NCBI RefSeq assembly: GCF_000813745.1
Contig: NZ_JWLC01000029.1
Coordinates: 1 to 64,000, forward strand
DNA: 64,000 nt
Reading direction: 5' to 3'
Origin: Leisingera sp. ANG-M1
GTDB lineage: Bacteria > Pseudomonadota > Alphaproteobacteria > Rhodobacterales > Rhodobacteraceae
The translations under genes were made by a program, and so were the position numbers. The notes below the pieces were generated by a model. The model was not told the origin of the DNA. It did no database searches and saw only the letters and a list, made by a program, of their open reading frames with translations. Shown here piece by piece: positions 9,363-17,995 of this stretch (within the stretch, counting starts at the first letter, position 1; the number at the start of each line of letters is the position of its first letter).

Positions 9363-10613
9363 TTAGCGGGCGGTGGTGGTGCCGGCTTCCATCACGAAAT
9401 CCAGATGCCGGAACCGGTCGAGGGTGAAGGGCGCCATCAGCTTATGCGGCTGCCCGGTGGTGATCAGATGCGCCAGCGTCAGCCCGCCGGCAGGAATGGC
9501 CTTGTAGCCGCCCCACCATCCGGCGGTGACAAACAGCCCCTCCACATCCGTCTTCGACATGATCGGCGAGGCATCATGGGCAATGTCCAGATGCCCGCCC
9601 CACTGCCGCATCAGCTTGAGCTTCTTGAAGGAGGGGAACAGCGACAGCATCGCGGTCACCGTGTCCTCGAACACATGCTGCTTGATATCGCGGCGGAAGC
9701 TCTGTCCCATGTCGGGCGCGCCGCCAATCACCATCTCGCCCTTGTCGGACTGGCTGAAGTAAAAACCGCTGTCCGGGCAGTTGACGATCACATCCACCAG
9801 CGGCTTCACCGGCTCCGAGACAAAAGCGGTGAGGTTCATTGTCCGAAGCGGCAGCTTCAGCCCCGCAGTTTCGGTCAGCGTTGTGGTATGGCCCGAGACC
9901 GCCACCGCGACCTTCTTGGCGCGCACCACGCCGCGGCTGGTCTGAACCCCTTCAATGGCGCCATCGGCGCCGCGCAACAGCGACTCCACCGCCGTCTGCT
10001 GGTGAATCTCAACCCCCAGCTCATCTGCGCCGCGGGCATAGCCCCAGGCCACCGCATCATGCCGGTTCACGCCCGCATCCGTATGCACCATGCCGCCGAT
10101 CACCGGCAGCCGCGCATTCGGCCCGCCGCCGGTCAGCGCCGGGATGCGGCGGCGCAGCTCGGCTTCGGAAATCTGCTCATAGGTCGAGCCATAGATGTCC
10201 ATCGTCAGCTGCCGCCGCCGCAGCTCGCGCATCTTGGGATAGGTCTGCACCACATCCACCATGGTGCGCTTGGAGTGCATCATGTTGAAGTTCAGCTCTT
10301 TGGTCAGAGCTTCATACATGGCGACCGATTTCACATAAAACGGGATCGATTCATCGCGCATGTAGTTGGAGCGGATGGTGATGGTGTTGCGGGCGATATT
10401 GCCGCCCCCCAGCCAGCCGCGCTCCAGCACTGCCACGTTGGTGACGCCGTATTCCTTGGCCAGGTAATAGGCGGTGGCCAGCCCATGGCCGCCCGCTCCG
10501 ATCACCACAACATCATAGGCTGGTTTCAGCGGCGGGCTCCGCCACGCCCGCTGCCAGTTCTTGTGGCCCGTCAATGCGTTCCGGGCGAGGGAGAAGATGT
10601 TATAATTTTGCAT
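9363..10613 (-). CDS. soxB: Sarcosine oxidase beta subunit
   Basis: The 416-residue flavoprotein begins MQNYNIFSLARNAL, closely matching SoxB N termini. It continues with the dinucleotide-binding VVIGAGGHGLATAYYLAKE near residue 36 and GGGNIARNTITIRSNYM near 80, the region of the covalent flavin. It holds the catalytic sarcosine site of the soxBDAG enzyme. The start at 10613 is chosen by family N terminus; an upstream in-frame ATG would add 28 atypical residues. No strong ribosome site is visible before 10613, and a palindrome lies 4 bases upstream, so initiation may be regulated. Confidence 0.93.
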   Translation of the reverse strand: MQNYNIFSLARNALTGHKNWQRAWRSPPLKPAYDVVVIGAGGHGLATAYYLAKEYGVTNVAVLERGWLGGGNIARNTITIRSNYMRDESIPFYVKSVAMYEALTKELNFNMMHSKRTMVDVVQTYPKMRELRRRQLTMDIYGSTYEQISEAELRRRIPALTGGGPNARLPVIGGMVHTDAGVNRHDAVAWGYARGADELGVEIHQQTAVESLLRGADGAIEGVQTSRGVVRAKKVAVAVSGHTTTLTETAGLKLPLRTMNLTAFVSEPVKPLVDVIVNCPDSGFYFSQSDKGEMVIGGAPDMGQSFRRDIKQHVFEDTVTAMLSLFPSFKKLKLMRQWGGHLDIAHDASPIMSKTDVEGLFVTAGWWGGYKAIPAGGLTLAHLITTGQPHKLMAPFTLDRFRHLDFVMEAGTTTAR

Positions 10614-10616
10614 AGT

Positions 10617-10632
10617 GGTAACATTATTTACC
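10617..10632. promoter_or_regulatory. Palindrome directly upstream of soxB (candidate operator)
   Basis: GGTAA-CATTAT-TTACC is a perfect 5-bp inverted repeat with a 6-base spacer, 4 bases from the soxB start and between soxB and the divergent XRE-cupin regulator gene. Its position over the leader fits an operator, with the neighbouring regulator as the obvious candidate protein. Confidence 0.4.
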
Positions 10633-10658
10633 TTAGATAATTGTCCGTCAAGAAATAC

Positions 10659-10675
10659 TTTTACCATCAGTAAAA
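10659..10675. promoter_or_regulatory. Second palindrome in the sox/regulator intergenic region
   Basis: TTTTAC-CATCA-GTAAAA is a perfect 6-bp inverted repeat. The element TTTACC recurs 33 bases apart in this palindrome and the one at 10617-10632, about three helical turns, as expected for paired operator sites on one DNA face. Confidence 0.45.
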
Positions 10676-10821
10676 TTGCTGATTGACGGCAACCCACTGA
10701 GATTCATCGATTTTCCCTACGCCGCCCGAACCGGTCTGCCAAAATCGCCATCTCCCCGCCTTGCAGCCCAGCCGCCGCGCGCCCTAAAACGGGTGAACCG
10801 GCAGACAGCAGAGGCAGCAAA

Positions 10822-11400
10822 ATGGCAGGCGGATCTGAGATCGACGCAGAGGTGGGGCGCACCCTGAACCGGCTGCGGCAGGAACGCGCGCTCACGGTGA
10901 CCCAGCTGGCGGCCCAGGCCCAGCTCTCCACCGCGATGATTTCGCGGATCGAAAACGGCCATGTCTCGCCCTCGCTCAACACGCTGCAGGCGCTGGCCGA
11001 TGCGCTGTCGGTGTCGCTGATGGCGCTGTTTTCGCACAGCGAGAACGCCGCGGATGTGCATTACGTGAAGGCCGGCCAAGGCCTGCCCTCGCGGCGCCTG
11101 ACGCCGGATCACGCCCATGACTACCTGCTTCTGGGCAAGCACAGCGGCCCCAGCAGCAGTTTCCAGTCCTCCCGCATCCGCATCCGGCGCGAGGACTCGG
11201 GCACCCTGCCCAGCTATCAGCACGAGGGTTATGTCTTCATCTACATGATCGAGGGCACCGCCGCCTACGGCTGCGGCGGCGAGATTTTCGAGATGTCGGC
11301 CGGCGACACCCTCAGCTTTGACGCCAAGCTGCCGCATGGGTTCAAGGAAATCCGCACCGAGGCGATCGAGTTCATCACCACCTCGACCAAGCCGGAATAA
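10822..11400 (+). CDS. XRE-family regulator with C-terminal cupin domain
   Basis: This 192-residue protein has a lambda-repressor-like helix-turn-helix at about residues 10-65 (VTQLAAQAQLSTAMISRIEN, then HVSPSLNTLQALADAL) and a cupin at about 105-185 (YQHEGYVFIYMIEGTAAY, SAGDTLSFDAKLPHGFKE). Such regulators sense small amines, amino acids or their breakdown products through the cupin. It is divergent from soxBDAG, with two palindromes in the 208-base gap, so it probably controls the sarcosine oxidase operon and itself. The effector is unknown. Confidence 0.88.
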   Translation: MAGGSEIDAEVGRTLNRLRQERALTVTQLAAQAQLSTAMISRIENGHVSPSLNTLQALADALSVSLMALFSHSENAADVHYVKAGQGLPSRRLTPDHAHDYLLLGKHSGPSSSFQSSRIRIRREDSGTLPSYQHEGYVFIYMIEGTAAYGCGGEIFEMSAGDTLSFDAKLPHGFKEIRTEAIEFITTSTKPE

Positions 11401-11475
11401 CTGTTGCCAGCAACCGGACCCGGACGCCGGAAACTCCTACTCGTGTTCCGGGACCCCCAAAGTTCGATCCATTTC

Positions 11476-12138
11476 CTACCGCTTTATGCCTTGGATCAGG
11501 AATACGATACGATCATCAGTTTCATGAAAGATCCCGTCCATATCCGCCAGGAATTCTGAACTTAATGCGGGAGCCTCCTCGTCAATCAGGGACCTGACAC
11601 GTTCAACCTCTCCAGCAACGGCATTCCGGAAGGACGCAAACCTGTCAATTTTGCACAGAGAGGTTCTTTCTGGTAGGGGCACCAAACCCGCGGCGCAATT
11701 CTCCACAGCGCCAAGCATTAAGGCGGCGGAATCTACTAGCACATAATACGCCCGCCCATAACGTCCGGAAACAATCTCAGCTCTGGACGCCTCCACCGAT
11801 AAAGGAACAAGAAGGTCCAATCCCCACAGAAGCGAAAGTTCCACGCTGTGCATTCCATTGCCCTTCGGAGACCAAAGTGAGCTGTAGGAATTTGAACAGG
11901 CTTCCCTGACGGAGTCACTCGAAAACCGCGCTCCCTCAACGTCTTTAATGACTATTTTTACGCCTTCCTCTCTCCCTGCATCGGAATAGGGAAACACACG
12001 CTGCTTTTTCCGATAGGCGTCGGGGAAACACTTCCAGGCCGTTTCACTTACGGTTAGAGTCGATTGTTCGGAGCGCGCTTGTTCAACCAGCCCCAATCCA
12101 ACAAAAACAGCTGCAATCAAAAAGAGTTTGACGCTCAA
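11476..12138 (-). CDS. Hypothetical secreted protein
   Basis: With a TTG start at 12138, preceded by GGGGGAG, the protein is 220 residues and begins with a clear signal peptide (SVKLFLIAAVFVGLGLVEQARS). A longer reading from 12357 adds a basic, unnatural-looking N terminus. The mature part has four or five cysteines and no motif I recognise. Codon and base composition are less GC-rich than in the neighbours, suggesting a recently acquired or poorly conserved gene. It is convergent with the XRE-cupin gene and 240 bases downstream of the ABC transporter operon on the same strand. Confidence 0.55.
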   Translation of the reverse strand: MSVKLFLIAAVFVGLGLVEQARSEQSTLTVSETAWKCFPDAYRKKQRVFPYSDAGREEGVKIVIKDVEGARFSSDSVREACSNSYSSLWSPKGNGMHSVELSLLWGLDLLVPLSVEASRAEIVSGRYGRAYYVLVDSAALMLGAVENCAAGLVPLPERTSLCKIDRFASFRNAVAGEVERVRSLIDEEAPALSSEFLADMDGIFHETDDRIVFLIQGIKR

Positions 12139-12311
12139 ATGGCTCCCCCGCTCTATTATTGGCACGGCAATCTTAGGGTACTTGAACTCCACCCCGATTG
12201 CCCTTGAGCAGCCGCAGACATGGAATTCAAACACCGCCAGCAGCCGCTTCCAACACCCATATTGCGGCCTGTCCGGAGGATTGCAACCGCGCCGCGCACG
12301 CTCAAGCGAAA

Positions 12312-12336
12312 GCCCCGGCCAGGAGGGAGCCGGGGC
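12312..12336 (-). terminator. Hairpin after the ABC transporter operon
   Basis: GCCCCGGC (12312-12319) and GCCGGGGC (12329-12336) form an 8-bp stem downstream of the ABC ATPase stop, and another short GC-rich palindrome lies beside it at 12335-12348. Only a weak T run follows on the minus strand, so it may be a weak terminator or a 3'-end-protecting stem. Confidence 0.4.
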
Positions 12337-12378
12337 CCGCCTGCGGGCAGGCAACACCGCCCGCCCGTCTCTGCTGCC

Positions 12379-13134
12379 TCAATGACCCAGCAGCTGGCTC
12401 AGGAACAATTGCGCCCGGTCGCTTTGCGGGTTGCTGAAGAAGTCCTCGGGGTGGGCGACCTCGATGATCTCGCCCTCGTCCATGAACACCACCCGGTCGG
12501 CGACCTTGCGCGCAAAGCCCATCTCGTGGGTGACCACCACCATGGTCATGCCGTCTTCGGCCAGCTCGATCATCACGTCCAGCACCCCGGCAATCATCTC
12601 CGGATCCAGCGCCGAGGTCGGCTCGTCAAACAGCATCACCTTGGGTTTCATGCACAATGCGCGGGCAATCGCCACCCGCTGCTGCTGGCCGCCCGACAGC
12701 TGCGGCGGGTATTTGGCTGCCTGCGCGGCGATCTGCACCCGCTCCAGGTAGTGCATCGCCAGATCAGTGGCCTCTTTCCTGGATACTCCCCGATTGCGCA
12801 TCGGTCCCAGGATCAGGTTGTCCAGGATCGTCATATGCGGGAACAGGTTGAAGCTCTGGAACACCATGCCCACCTCGCGGCGGATCTGCTCGATGTTCTT
12901 CATGTCGGGCGTCACCTCGGTGCCGTCGACCAGGATCTTGCCCTTCTGATGCGCCTCCAGCTGGTTGATGCAGCGGATCATGGTCGACTTGCCCGAGCCG
13001 GAGGGGCCGCAGACAACCACCTTTTCGCCCTCCATCACCGACAGGTTGATGTCATGCAGGGCGCTGAATTCCCCGTACCATTTGCACATGCCGGTGATTT
13101 CGACCAGCGGGCGGGCGGCGGATGTGTCCAACAT
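12379..13134 (-). CDS. Polar amino-acid ABC transporter, ATP-binding protein
   Basis: A 251-residue ABC ATPase with Walker [10 protein letters not shown] near residue 42, Q-loop region [11 protein letters not shown], signature [15 protein letters not shown] near 145 and Walker [14 protein letters not shown]. It is closest to the GlnQ/HisP/ArtP class that powers import of polar amino acids. It is the last gene of a four-gene transporter operon, 9 bases after the second permease, and lies among amino-acid catabolic genes. Confidence 0.93.
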   Translation of the reverse strand: MLDTSAARPLVEITGMCKWYGEFSALHDINLSVMEGEKVVVCGPSGSGKSTMIRCINQLEAHQKGKILVDGTEVTPDMKNIEQIRREVGMVFQSFNLFPHMTILDNLILGPMRNRGVSRKEATDLAMHYLERVQIAAQAAKYPPQLSGGQQQRVAIARALCMKPKVMLFDEPTSALDPEMIAGVLDVMIELAEDGMTMVVVTHEMGFARKVADRVVFMDEGEIIEVAHPEDFFSNPQSDRAQLFLSQLLGH

Positions 13135-13143
13135 CGCTCTCTC

Positions 13144-14049
13144 CTATCGGCGGCTGCGGGCGGCCCGGCGTTCGAACCAGGCAAACAGCACCGCAAAACT
13201 GTAGCAAAGGATGAAATACATGGCGCCGACCAGGATCCAGGTTTCGAACACCTTGGTGGTGGTGGCGGCAACTTCGGTGGCCAAGAAGGTCAGTTCCTGG
13301 ATCGAGATCAGCGACACGATGGCGCTGTCCTTGATCAGGGTGATGAACTGCCCCGCCAAGGGCGGCAGGATCTTGCGCAGCGCCTGCGGCAGGATCACGT
13401 CGCGCAGCACATTGGTGCGCGAAAGACCTATGGCGCGGGCGGCTTCCCACTGGCCCTTTTGAACCGACTGGATGCCCGCGCGCACGATCTCGGTCACATA
13501 GGCGCCCTCGAACATCGCCAGGCACAGCAGACCGGCCAGGAAGTTCGACAGCAAGCGCGGATCGCCAAACAGGAAGTGGAACACCGGATTGGCGACCAGC
13601 GCCCCGTCGGGATCGATGTCGTCCAGCCCCATCGCCGGGAAGATCTGGCTGGAGATGAAGAAGAAGAAAATGAAGATGAAGACAACCGGCGGAATGTTGC
13701 GGATCAGCTCGACATAACAGCGGCTGATGATCCGCAGGGTCAGGTTCTCGCAGGTCCGCCAGTAGCCCATCACGATGCCGATGACGGTGGCCAGCAGCGT
13801 CGCCCAGACCGCCAGGCGCAGGGTGGTGAACAGGCCGGTGAGCAGCAGGTTGCCGATCCAGCGGCCGGTGTCTTCGTCGAACCGGACCAGGAAGCCCAGA
13901 ACCCGGCTCCAGTCCCAGTTGTAGACCAGCACGTCGTTCACACGGTAGCCGGCATAGACCACCAGCGCGGCAACCGAGCCGAACAATAGATAGTCCAGCG
14001 GCGTCAGGCGCTTGCGGGGCGGGGCGGGCGGCGGGGAATTCCGATCCAT
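13144..14049 (-). CDS. Polar amino-acid ABC transporter, permease (second)
   Basis: A 301-residue inner-membrane protein of the HisM/GlnP class, with a long N-terminal extension before the first helix (PLDYLLFGSVAALVVYAGY) and the conserved EAA loop EAARAIGLSRTNVLRDVILPQAL near residue 220. It should pair with the permease at 15000-15881 to form the heterodimeric channel. The intergenic hairpin at 14078-14100 separates it from the binding-protein gene. Confidence 0.9.
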   Translation of the reverse strand: MDRNSPPPAPPRKRLTPLDYLLFGSVAALVVYAGYRVNDVLVYNWDWSRVLGFLVRFDEDTGRWIGNLLLTGLFTTLRLAVWATLLATVIGIVMGYWRTCENLTLRIISRCYVELIRNIPPVVFIFIFFFFISSQIFPAMGLDDIDPDGALVANPVFHFLFGDPRLLSNFLAGLLCLAMFEGAYVTEIVRAGIQSVQKGQWEAARAIGLSRTNVLRDVILPQALRKILPPLAGQFITLIKDSAIVSLISIQELTFLATEVAATTTKVFETWILVGAMYFILCYSFAVLFAWFERRAARSRR

Positions 14050-14077
14050 GGGGCTGTCCTAGGATGTCGTTCAAAGG

Positions 14078-14100
14078 GGGCGCCGGTGCGGCCGGCGCCC
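14078..14100 (-). promoter_or_regulatory. Intercistronic hairpin after the binding-protein gene
   Basis: GGGCGCCGG and CCGGCGCCC form a perfect 9-bp stem with a 5-base loop between the solute-binding-protein stop and the next permease start. Stems at this place usually protect the upstream message or reduce read-through, giving more binding protein than permease. Confidence 0.55.
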
Positions 14101-14119
14101 TCCCAATGGGATGCGCAGC

Positions 14120-14971
14120 TTATTGCGTCGCAACCATTTCTTTCCAGGCCGACTGGTCCTTGAACCAGTAGTCATGGGTCTCTTGCAGCCAGCCGTTCGA
14201 GGTGTTCACCAGGATCCAGTTGGAGAAGAAGTTGACCGCATCCGCGTCGCCCTTGCGCAGGGCAAAGGCCTCGTCGCCGCGGGTCAGGTTCTCGCCTTCA
14301 TTGGCCACGAACACTTTGTCGGGATGCGCCTCGGACCAGAACCGCGGTTTCGGCGCCGAAGAGATCATTGCGTGCGCATTGCCGTTCACCACTTCCTGGA
14401 ACGCCTGGGCGTCGTCGTCAAAGCGGCGCACCGATGCCTTGGGGAAACGCTTCTGGGCGATGTTGCAGGGCGTCGCACCGCGGCGGCAGGCGATGGTGAC
14501 GCTGCTGTCGTTATAGTCGTCCAGCGAGGTGAAGCTGCCGGCCAGGTCGGTGTTGGCTGCCATCTGCTGGCCCGAGTGGGCATAAGGAATGGTGAAATTG
14601 ACGGTCAGATTGCGCTGCGGCGTGATCGACATACCGCCAATGATCACATCGAACTTTTTGGCGATCAGCGCCGGGATGATGCCGCTCCAGGCGGTGGGCA
14701 CAAATTCGACCTCGACACCCATGTCCTCGGCCACCTTCTTGGCCACGTCGATTTCAAAGCCGATCAGGTTGCCTTCCTTGTCGCGCATCGCCCAGGGCAC
14801 AAAGGTTGCCATGCCGACCCGCAGCTTGCCGCGCTTCTGGATCTCGATCAGCACGCTGTCGGATTCCGCGGTCGCCGGCGCAGACGATCCGGCAAAGCTG
14901 GTCACGGCAATCGCCGCGGCAACGGCCAAGCCCTTGAGGGGTTTCAGAAACTTCATGTGTCTTTCCTCCAA
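14120..14971 (-). CDS. Polar amino-acid ABC transporter, periplasmic binding protein
   Basis: A 283-residue secreted protein: signal peptide MKFLKPLKGLAVAAAIAVT to about residue 30, then the type II binding-protein fold with LRVGMATFVPWAMRDKEGNL, GFEIDVAKKVAEDMGVEVEF and KKFDVIIGGMSITPQR. The start at 14956 (MKFLKPLKG) is as likely as the one at 14971 (MEERHMKF). Ligands of this class are amino acids or opines; nothing visible fixes the ligand. It is transcribed with two permeases and an ATPase. Confidence 0.9.
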   Translation of the reverse strand: MEERHMKFLKPLKGLAVAAAIAVTSFAGSSAPATAESDSVLIEIQKRGKLRVGMATFVPWAMRDKEGNLIGFEIDVAKKVAEDMGVEVEFVPTAWSGIIPALIAKKFDVIIGGMSITPQRNLTVNFTIPYAHSGQQMAANTDLAGSFTSLDDYNDSSVTIACRRGATPCNIAQKRFPKASVRRFDDDAQAFQEVVNGNAHAMISSAPKPRFWSEAHPDKVFVANEGENLTRGDEAFALRKGDADAVNFFSNWILVNTSNGWLQETHDYWFKDQSAWKEMVATQ

Positions 14972-14999
14972 TGCTGGTTGGCACCCCTTTTGGCGGGGC

Positions 15000-15881
15000 T
15001 TATCGTTTGTCTTTGTTCAACGTGCGCTCAAACAGGCTGACCCCGATCGACAGCGTCACCGTCACCGCCAGGTAGATGCCCGCGACTAGGAACCAGACCT
15101 CAAACGCCATGAAGGTGTCGGCGATCAGGTTCAGGCCCGCGGTGGTGAGCTCGGACACCGCAATGACGCTGACAATGGCGGAATGCTTGATCAGCGAGAT
15201 GATCAGCCCGGTCAGCGGCGGCAGGATCAGCGGCAGCGACTGCGGGATGATGATAAAGCGGTACTTGTCGGCAATGCTGAGCCCGATGGCGTCGGCGCCC
15301 TCGTACTGGCCCTTGTCGACCCCGATGATGCCGCCCCGGATGATCTCGGCGGCGAAGGAGCCCTCGAAGAACGCAAGACAAAGCACCCCGGCCCAGAACC
15401 GGTCGATGCCGAAAATCGGCGCCAGCACGAAATAGAACAGGAACAACTGCACCAAGAGCGGCGTGTTGCGGATCGCCTCCAGGTAAGTGGTGGCGATGAT
15501 CCGGCCCGAGATCGAGTCCGACAGCCTGGCAAAGGCAGTGACAAAGCCGATCACAATGGCAATCACCCCGGCAATCGACGCCAGCTTCAGCGTCTGGATC
15601 AGCCCGCGCACCAGCGGCCCCCAGATCACCTCGCCGTCAATGACACGGTAGAAGAACGGCTCGACACGGTACCACTGCCAATTGTATTCCATGGCCTGGG
15701 CGCCGCGCCAGATCAGGAAGGCGATGATGGCAAAGACCAGCACTGCCTGACCGACCTGCCACAGGGTTCTGGAAAACCCCGCCAGGTCGAACCCCTGGTG
15801 CTCCCGCCGGCGCATAGCCCGCGGTGTCGGCGCCGAAACACGTCCCTGCATGTCGTCTCCCTGCTGTCCGCGCTTAAACAT
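15000..15881 (-). CDS. Polar amino-acid ABC transporter, permease (first)
   Basis: A 293-residue membrane protein of the HisQ/GltJ class with the EAA loop EGADAIGLSIADKYRFIIIPQSLPLILPP near residue 210. Unusually, this permease is first in the operon and precedes the binding protein; the common order is binding protein, permeases, ATPase. It is divergent from the LysR gene at 16004, with a 122-base shared promoter region, so that LysR is the likely regulator. Confidence 0.9.
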   Translation of the reverse strand: MFKRGQQGDDMQGRVSAPTPRAMRRREHQGFDLAGFSRTLWQVGQAVLVFAIIAFLIWRGAQAMEYNWQWYRVEPFFYRVIDGEVIWGPLVRGLIQTLKLASIAGVIAIVIGFVTAFARLSDSISGRIIATTYLEAIRNTPLLVQLFLFYFVLAPIFGIDRFWAGVLCLAFFEGSFAAEIIRGGIIGVDKGQYEGADAIGLSIADKYRFIIIPQSLPLILPPLTGLIISLIKHSAIVSVIAVSELTTAGLNLIADTFMAFEVWFLVAGIYLAVTVTLSIGVSLFERTLNKDKR

Positions 15882-16003
15882 ACCTCAGGAGTATCAATTT
15901 CAATATATAGCCCTGTCAACAGTTTTGGACATTATGCTTGCAAAAATGCTATAAATCAAAATAACCGTTGTGTAATCCGCAGGCATTGGTGAAATAGCAC
16001 CCC

Positions 16004-16891
16004 ATGAAAATCACGTTCAAACAGGTTGACGCTTTCCGGACCGTTGTTTCCACCGGCACCGTGACCGAAGCGGCAGCCATGCTTGGAATCTCCCAGCCTG
16101 CCGTCAGCCGCCTTATTTCCGACTTCGAAACCGAGGTCGGCTTCCCGTTGTTCCAGCGGTCGGGCCGGGTGCTGGTCCCGACTGAGGAGGCCCGGCTGCT
16201 GGTCGAGGAAGTGCGCCAGGCGGTCAGCGGCATGGAGCACATCAAGGAATCCGCCGCCGCCATCGGCAAATTCGGCCATGCGCGCCTCAGCCTGGTGGTC
16301 ACCCCCGGTGTCTCGTCACAGCTGGCCCCCGATCTGATCGGCGAGTTTGCCGCAGCCCACCCCGACGCAATGGCCCGGATGGAGATCGCCCCCAGCGACG
16401 ATGCGGTGGAATGGATGGTGTCGCAGAATTATGACTTCGGCATCACCACGACCGAGCCCGCGAACCCTTCGTTTGAGAGCATGGTGATCAAGGACAACGA
16501 CGTCTATTGCGTGGTGCCGCCGTTTCACCCGCTGGCGCAGAAAACCATCGTGCACGCCCGCGACCTGGCCGGGGAGAACTTCATCTCCTACATGCCGTCG
16601 TCGCGGTTCCGCTTCGAGGTTGACCAGTTCTTCGAGGCCAAGCAGATCGAGCGGCGGATGCAGTATGAAACCCGCACCACCGACGTGATCTGCCGCCTGG
16701 TGGCGCGCGGGCTGGGGGTCTCGGTGGTCGGCTCCAGCGCCGAGTATCTGCGCACCATTTCCGACTGCGTCGCCCTGCCCTTCGCGGCACCGCTCAGCTT
16801 CCGCGCGGTGCTGTTCTGGTCCAAGAACAAGCCGATGTCGGCGGTGGGCGAAACCTTCCTGGACATCGCCCGCGCCGGGATCAGCCGTTAA
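16004..16891 (+). CDS. LysR-family transcriptional regulator
   Basis: A 295-residue LysR protein with an N-terminal winged helix (KQVDAFRTVVSTGTVTEAAAMLGISQPAVSR) and a type II binding-protein effector domain from about residue 90. The sequence resembles the NocR/OccR branch, which senses opines or basic amino acids. It is divergent from the ABC transporter and convergent, with an 11-base overlap, with the TPP decarboxylase operon. Its most likely targets are the transporter and the surrounding catabolic genes. Confidence 0.88.
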   Translation: MKITFKQVDAFRTVVSTGTVTEAAAMLGISQPAVSRLISDFETEVGFPLFQRSGRVLVPTEEARLLVEEVRQAVSGMEHIKESAAAIGKFGHARLSLVVTPGVSSQLAPDLIGEFAAAHPDAMARMEIAPSDDAVEWMVSQNYDFGITTTEPANPSFESMVIKDNDVYCVVPPFHPLAQKTIVHARDLAGENFISYMPSSRFRFEVDQFFEAKQIERRMQYETRTTDVICRLVARGLGVSVVGSSAEYLRTISDCVALPFAAPLSFRAVLFWSKNKPMSAVGETFLDIARAGISR

Positions 16892-17450
16892 GCGCCTGCC
16901 GGAAACTGGCCCGCGCTTCGGCGCTGTGAATATAGGCGTAATCACGGGGATATGGCTCCCCTGCGACAATCTCCAGCGCGGTGAACTGCGGCCCGGGTGC
17001 TGCCAGGATCCCGGGCAAAGCGGCCTCAAACGCATCCAGCTCCGCAATGCTGCGGAACCCGGCGTAACCCGCCGCCTGCGCCATGGCGGCAAAATCCACC
17101 GTATCCGCGCCGGGCAGCGGATGGGAACCGTTCACCTCATAGACCCGATTGGCCGACAGGAAGTGATACAGGTTGGTGACGCCTGCACTGGCGATGGTCA
17201 CCAAAGAGCCGAGGTTCATCAGCAAGCTGCCATCGCCGTCCAGCACAATCACCCGCCGGTCCGGGTTGGCCAGCGCCAGCCCCAACCCGTGCGAGGACGC
17301 CTGCCCCATCGCCCCCACCGCCACATAGTTCAGATCCCGCGGGTACAGCGCCAGCCAGTCAAAGCAGCTTTGATAGACTGCCACCACGATATCCTCCTCC
17401 CGCACATGCGGGATCAGGGCTTTCAATGCATCGTCACGGCGTAGGGTCAT
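16881..17450 (-). CDS. TPP-dependent decarboxylase, beta subunit (sulfopyruvate/phosphonopyruvate decarboxylase family)
   Basis: A 189-residue protein that corresponds to the C-terminal TPP-binding half of this family. The cofactor motif VIVLDGDGSLLMNLGSLVTI (about residues 67-86) continues to the Asn of SANRVYE. Characterised relatives (ComE, phosphonopyruvate decarboxylase) decarboxylate 3-substituted pyruvates to aldehydes. Its start overlaps the alpha-subunit gene by 4 bases, so the two make one enzyme. The adjoining aminotransferase suggests the 2-oxoacid comes from an amino acid. Confidence 0.82.
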   Translation of the reverse strand: MTLRRDDALKALIPHVREEDIVVAVYQSCFDWLALYPRDLNYVAVGAMGQASSHGLGLALANPDRRVIVLDGDGSLLMNLGSLVTIASAGVTNLYHFLSANRVYEVNGSHPLPGADTVDFAAMAQAAGYAGFRSIAELDAFEAALPGILAAPGPQFTALEIVAGEPYPRDYAYIHSAEARASFRQALNG

Positions 17451-17995
17451 GCTGCCTCCGGGGAACGGCCAATCAGAAAGATATGCGGGCGCGAGGCGGC
17501 ATAGGCGGCCTCGATCATCTGCGGGATATGGACCTCGTCGCCGGGCGCCTCAATCAGCGAATGCGTGAGCTCCATCGCGTCCAGCACCGGCCGGATGATC
17601 CGCACGCCATAGGCACTGGACTGGTCCGGATGCAGATGCGGCTCCTTGCCCTGCAGCCCCACCATCATCACCACTGGCAGCTCATAATCCACCCCGATGG
17701 CGCGGATCACATTCAGCGAGTCCATCAGCCCGGTCTGCTGCATCATCAGCACCGCCCGGGTGCCGTTATAGGACATCGCGCCGCAAATGCTGACGCCTTC
17801 GTCCTCCTTGCAGATCCGGGTCAGCCGGAAATCAGGATCGCGCGACACCGGCCACAGCAGCCCGTCGCTGGTCACGATATCGGGCAGCGCCACAATCTCG
17901 CGCGCGCCGGCCGCCTTGATCCCGGCAATGATCTTAGCGCCCGAAGGATGCGCCACCTTGGGCATGTCCGCCGCCGCCACCGCTCCCGCCACCAT
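17447..17995 (-). CDS. TPP-dependent decarboxylase, alpha subunit (sulfopyruvate/phosphonopyruvate decarboxylase family)
   Basis: A 182-residue protein matching the N-terminal (pyrimidine-binding) half of TPP decarboxylases. The catalytic glutamate region is KEDEGVSICGAMSYNGTRAV near residues 63-82, followed by LMMQQTGLMDSLNVIRAIG. ComD of coenzyme M synthesis has the same size and layout, but the neighbours here are catabolic and there are no coenzyme M genes. It overlaps the aminotransferase stop and the beta-subunit start, so all three are translationally coupled. Confidence 0.8.
   Translation of the reverse strand: MVAGAVAAADMPKVAHPSGAKIIAGIKAAGAREIVALPDIVTSDGLLWPVSRDPDFRLTRICKEDEGVSICGAMSYNGTRAVLMMQQTGLMDSLNVIRAIGVDYELPVVMMVGLQGKEPHLHPDQSSAYGVRIIRPVLDAMELTHSLIEAPGDEVHIPQMIEAAYAASRPHIFLIGRSPEAA

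Noticed and set aside
12220-13989. A 589-codon open frame on the plus strand, opposite the ABC transporter genes
   Set aside because: The minus strand has clear ABC ATPase and permease genes. The plus frame is a His/Gln/Arg-rich antisense shadow typical of high-GC codon usage.
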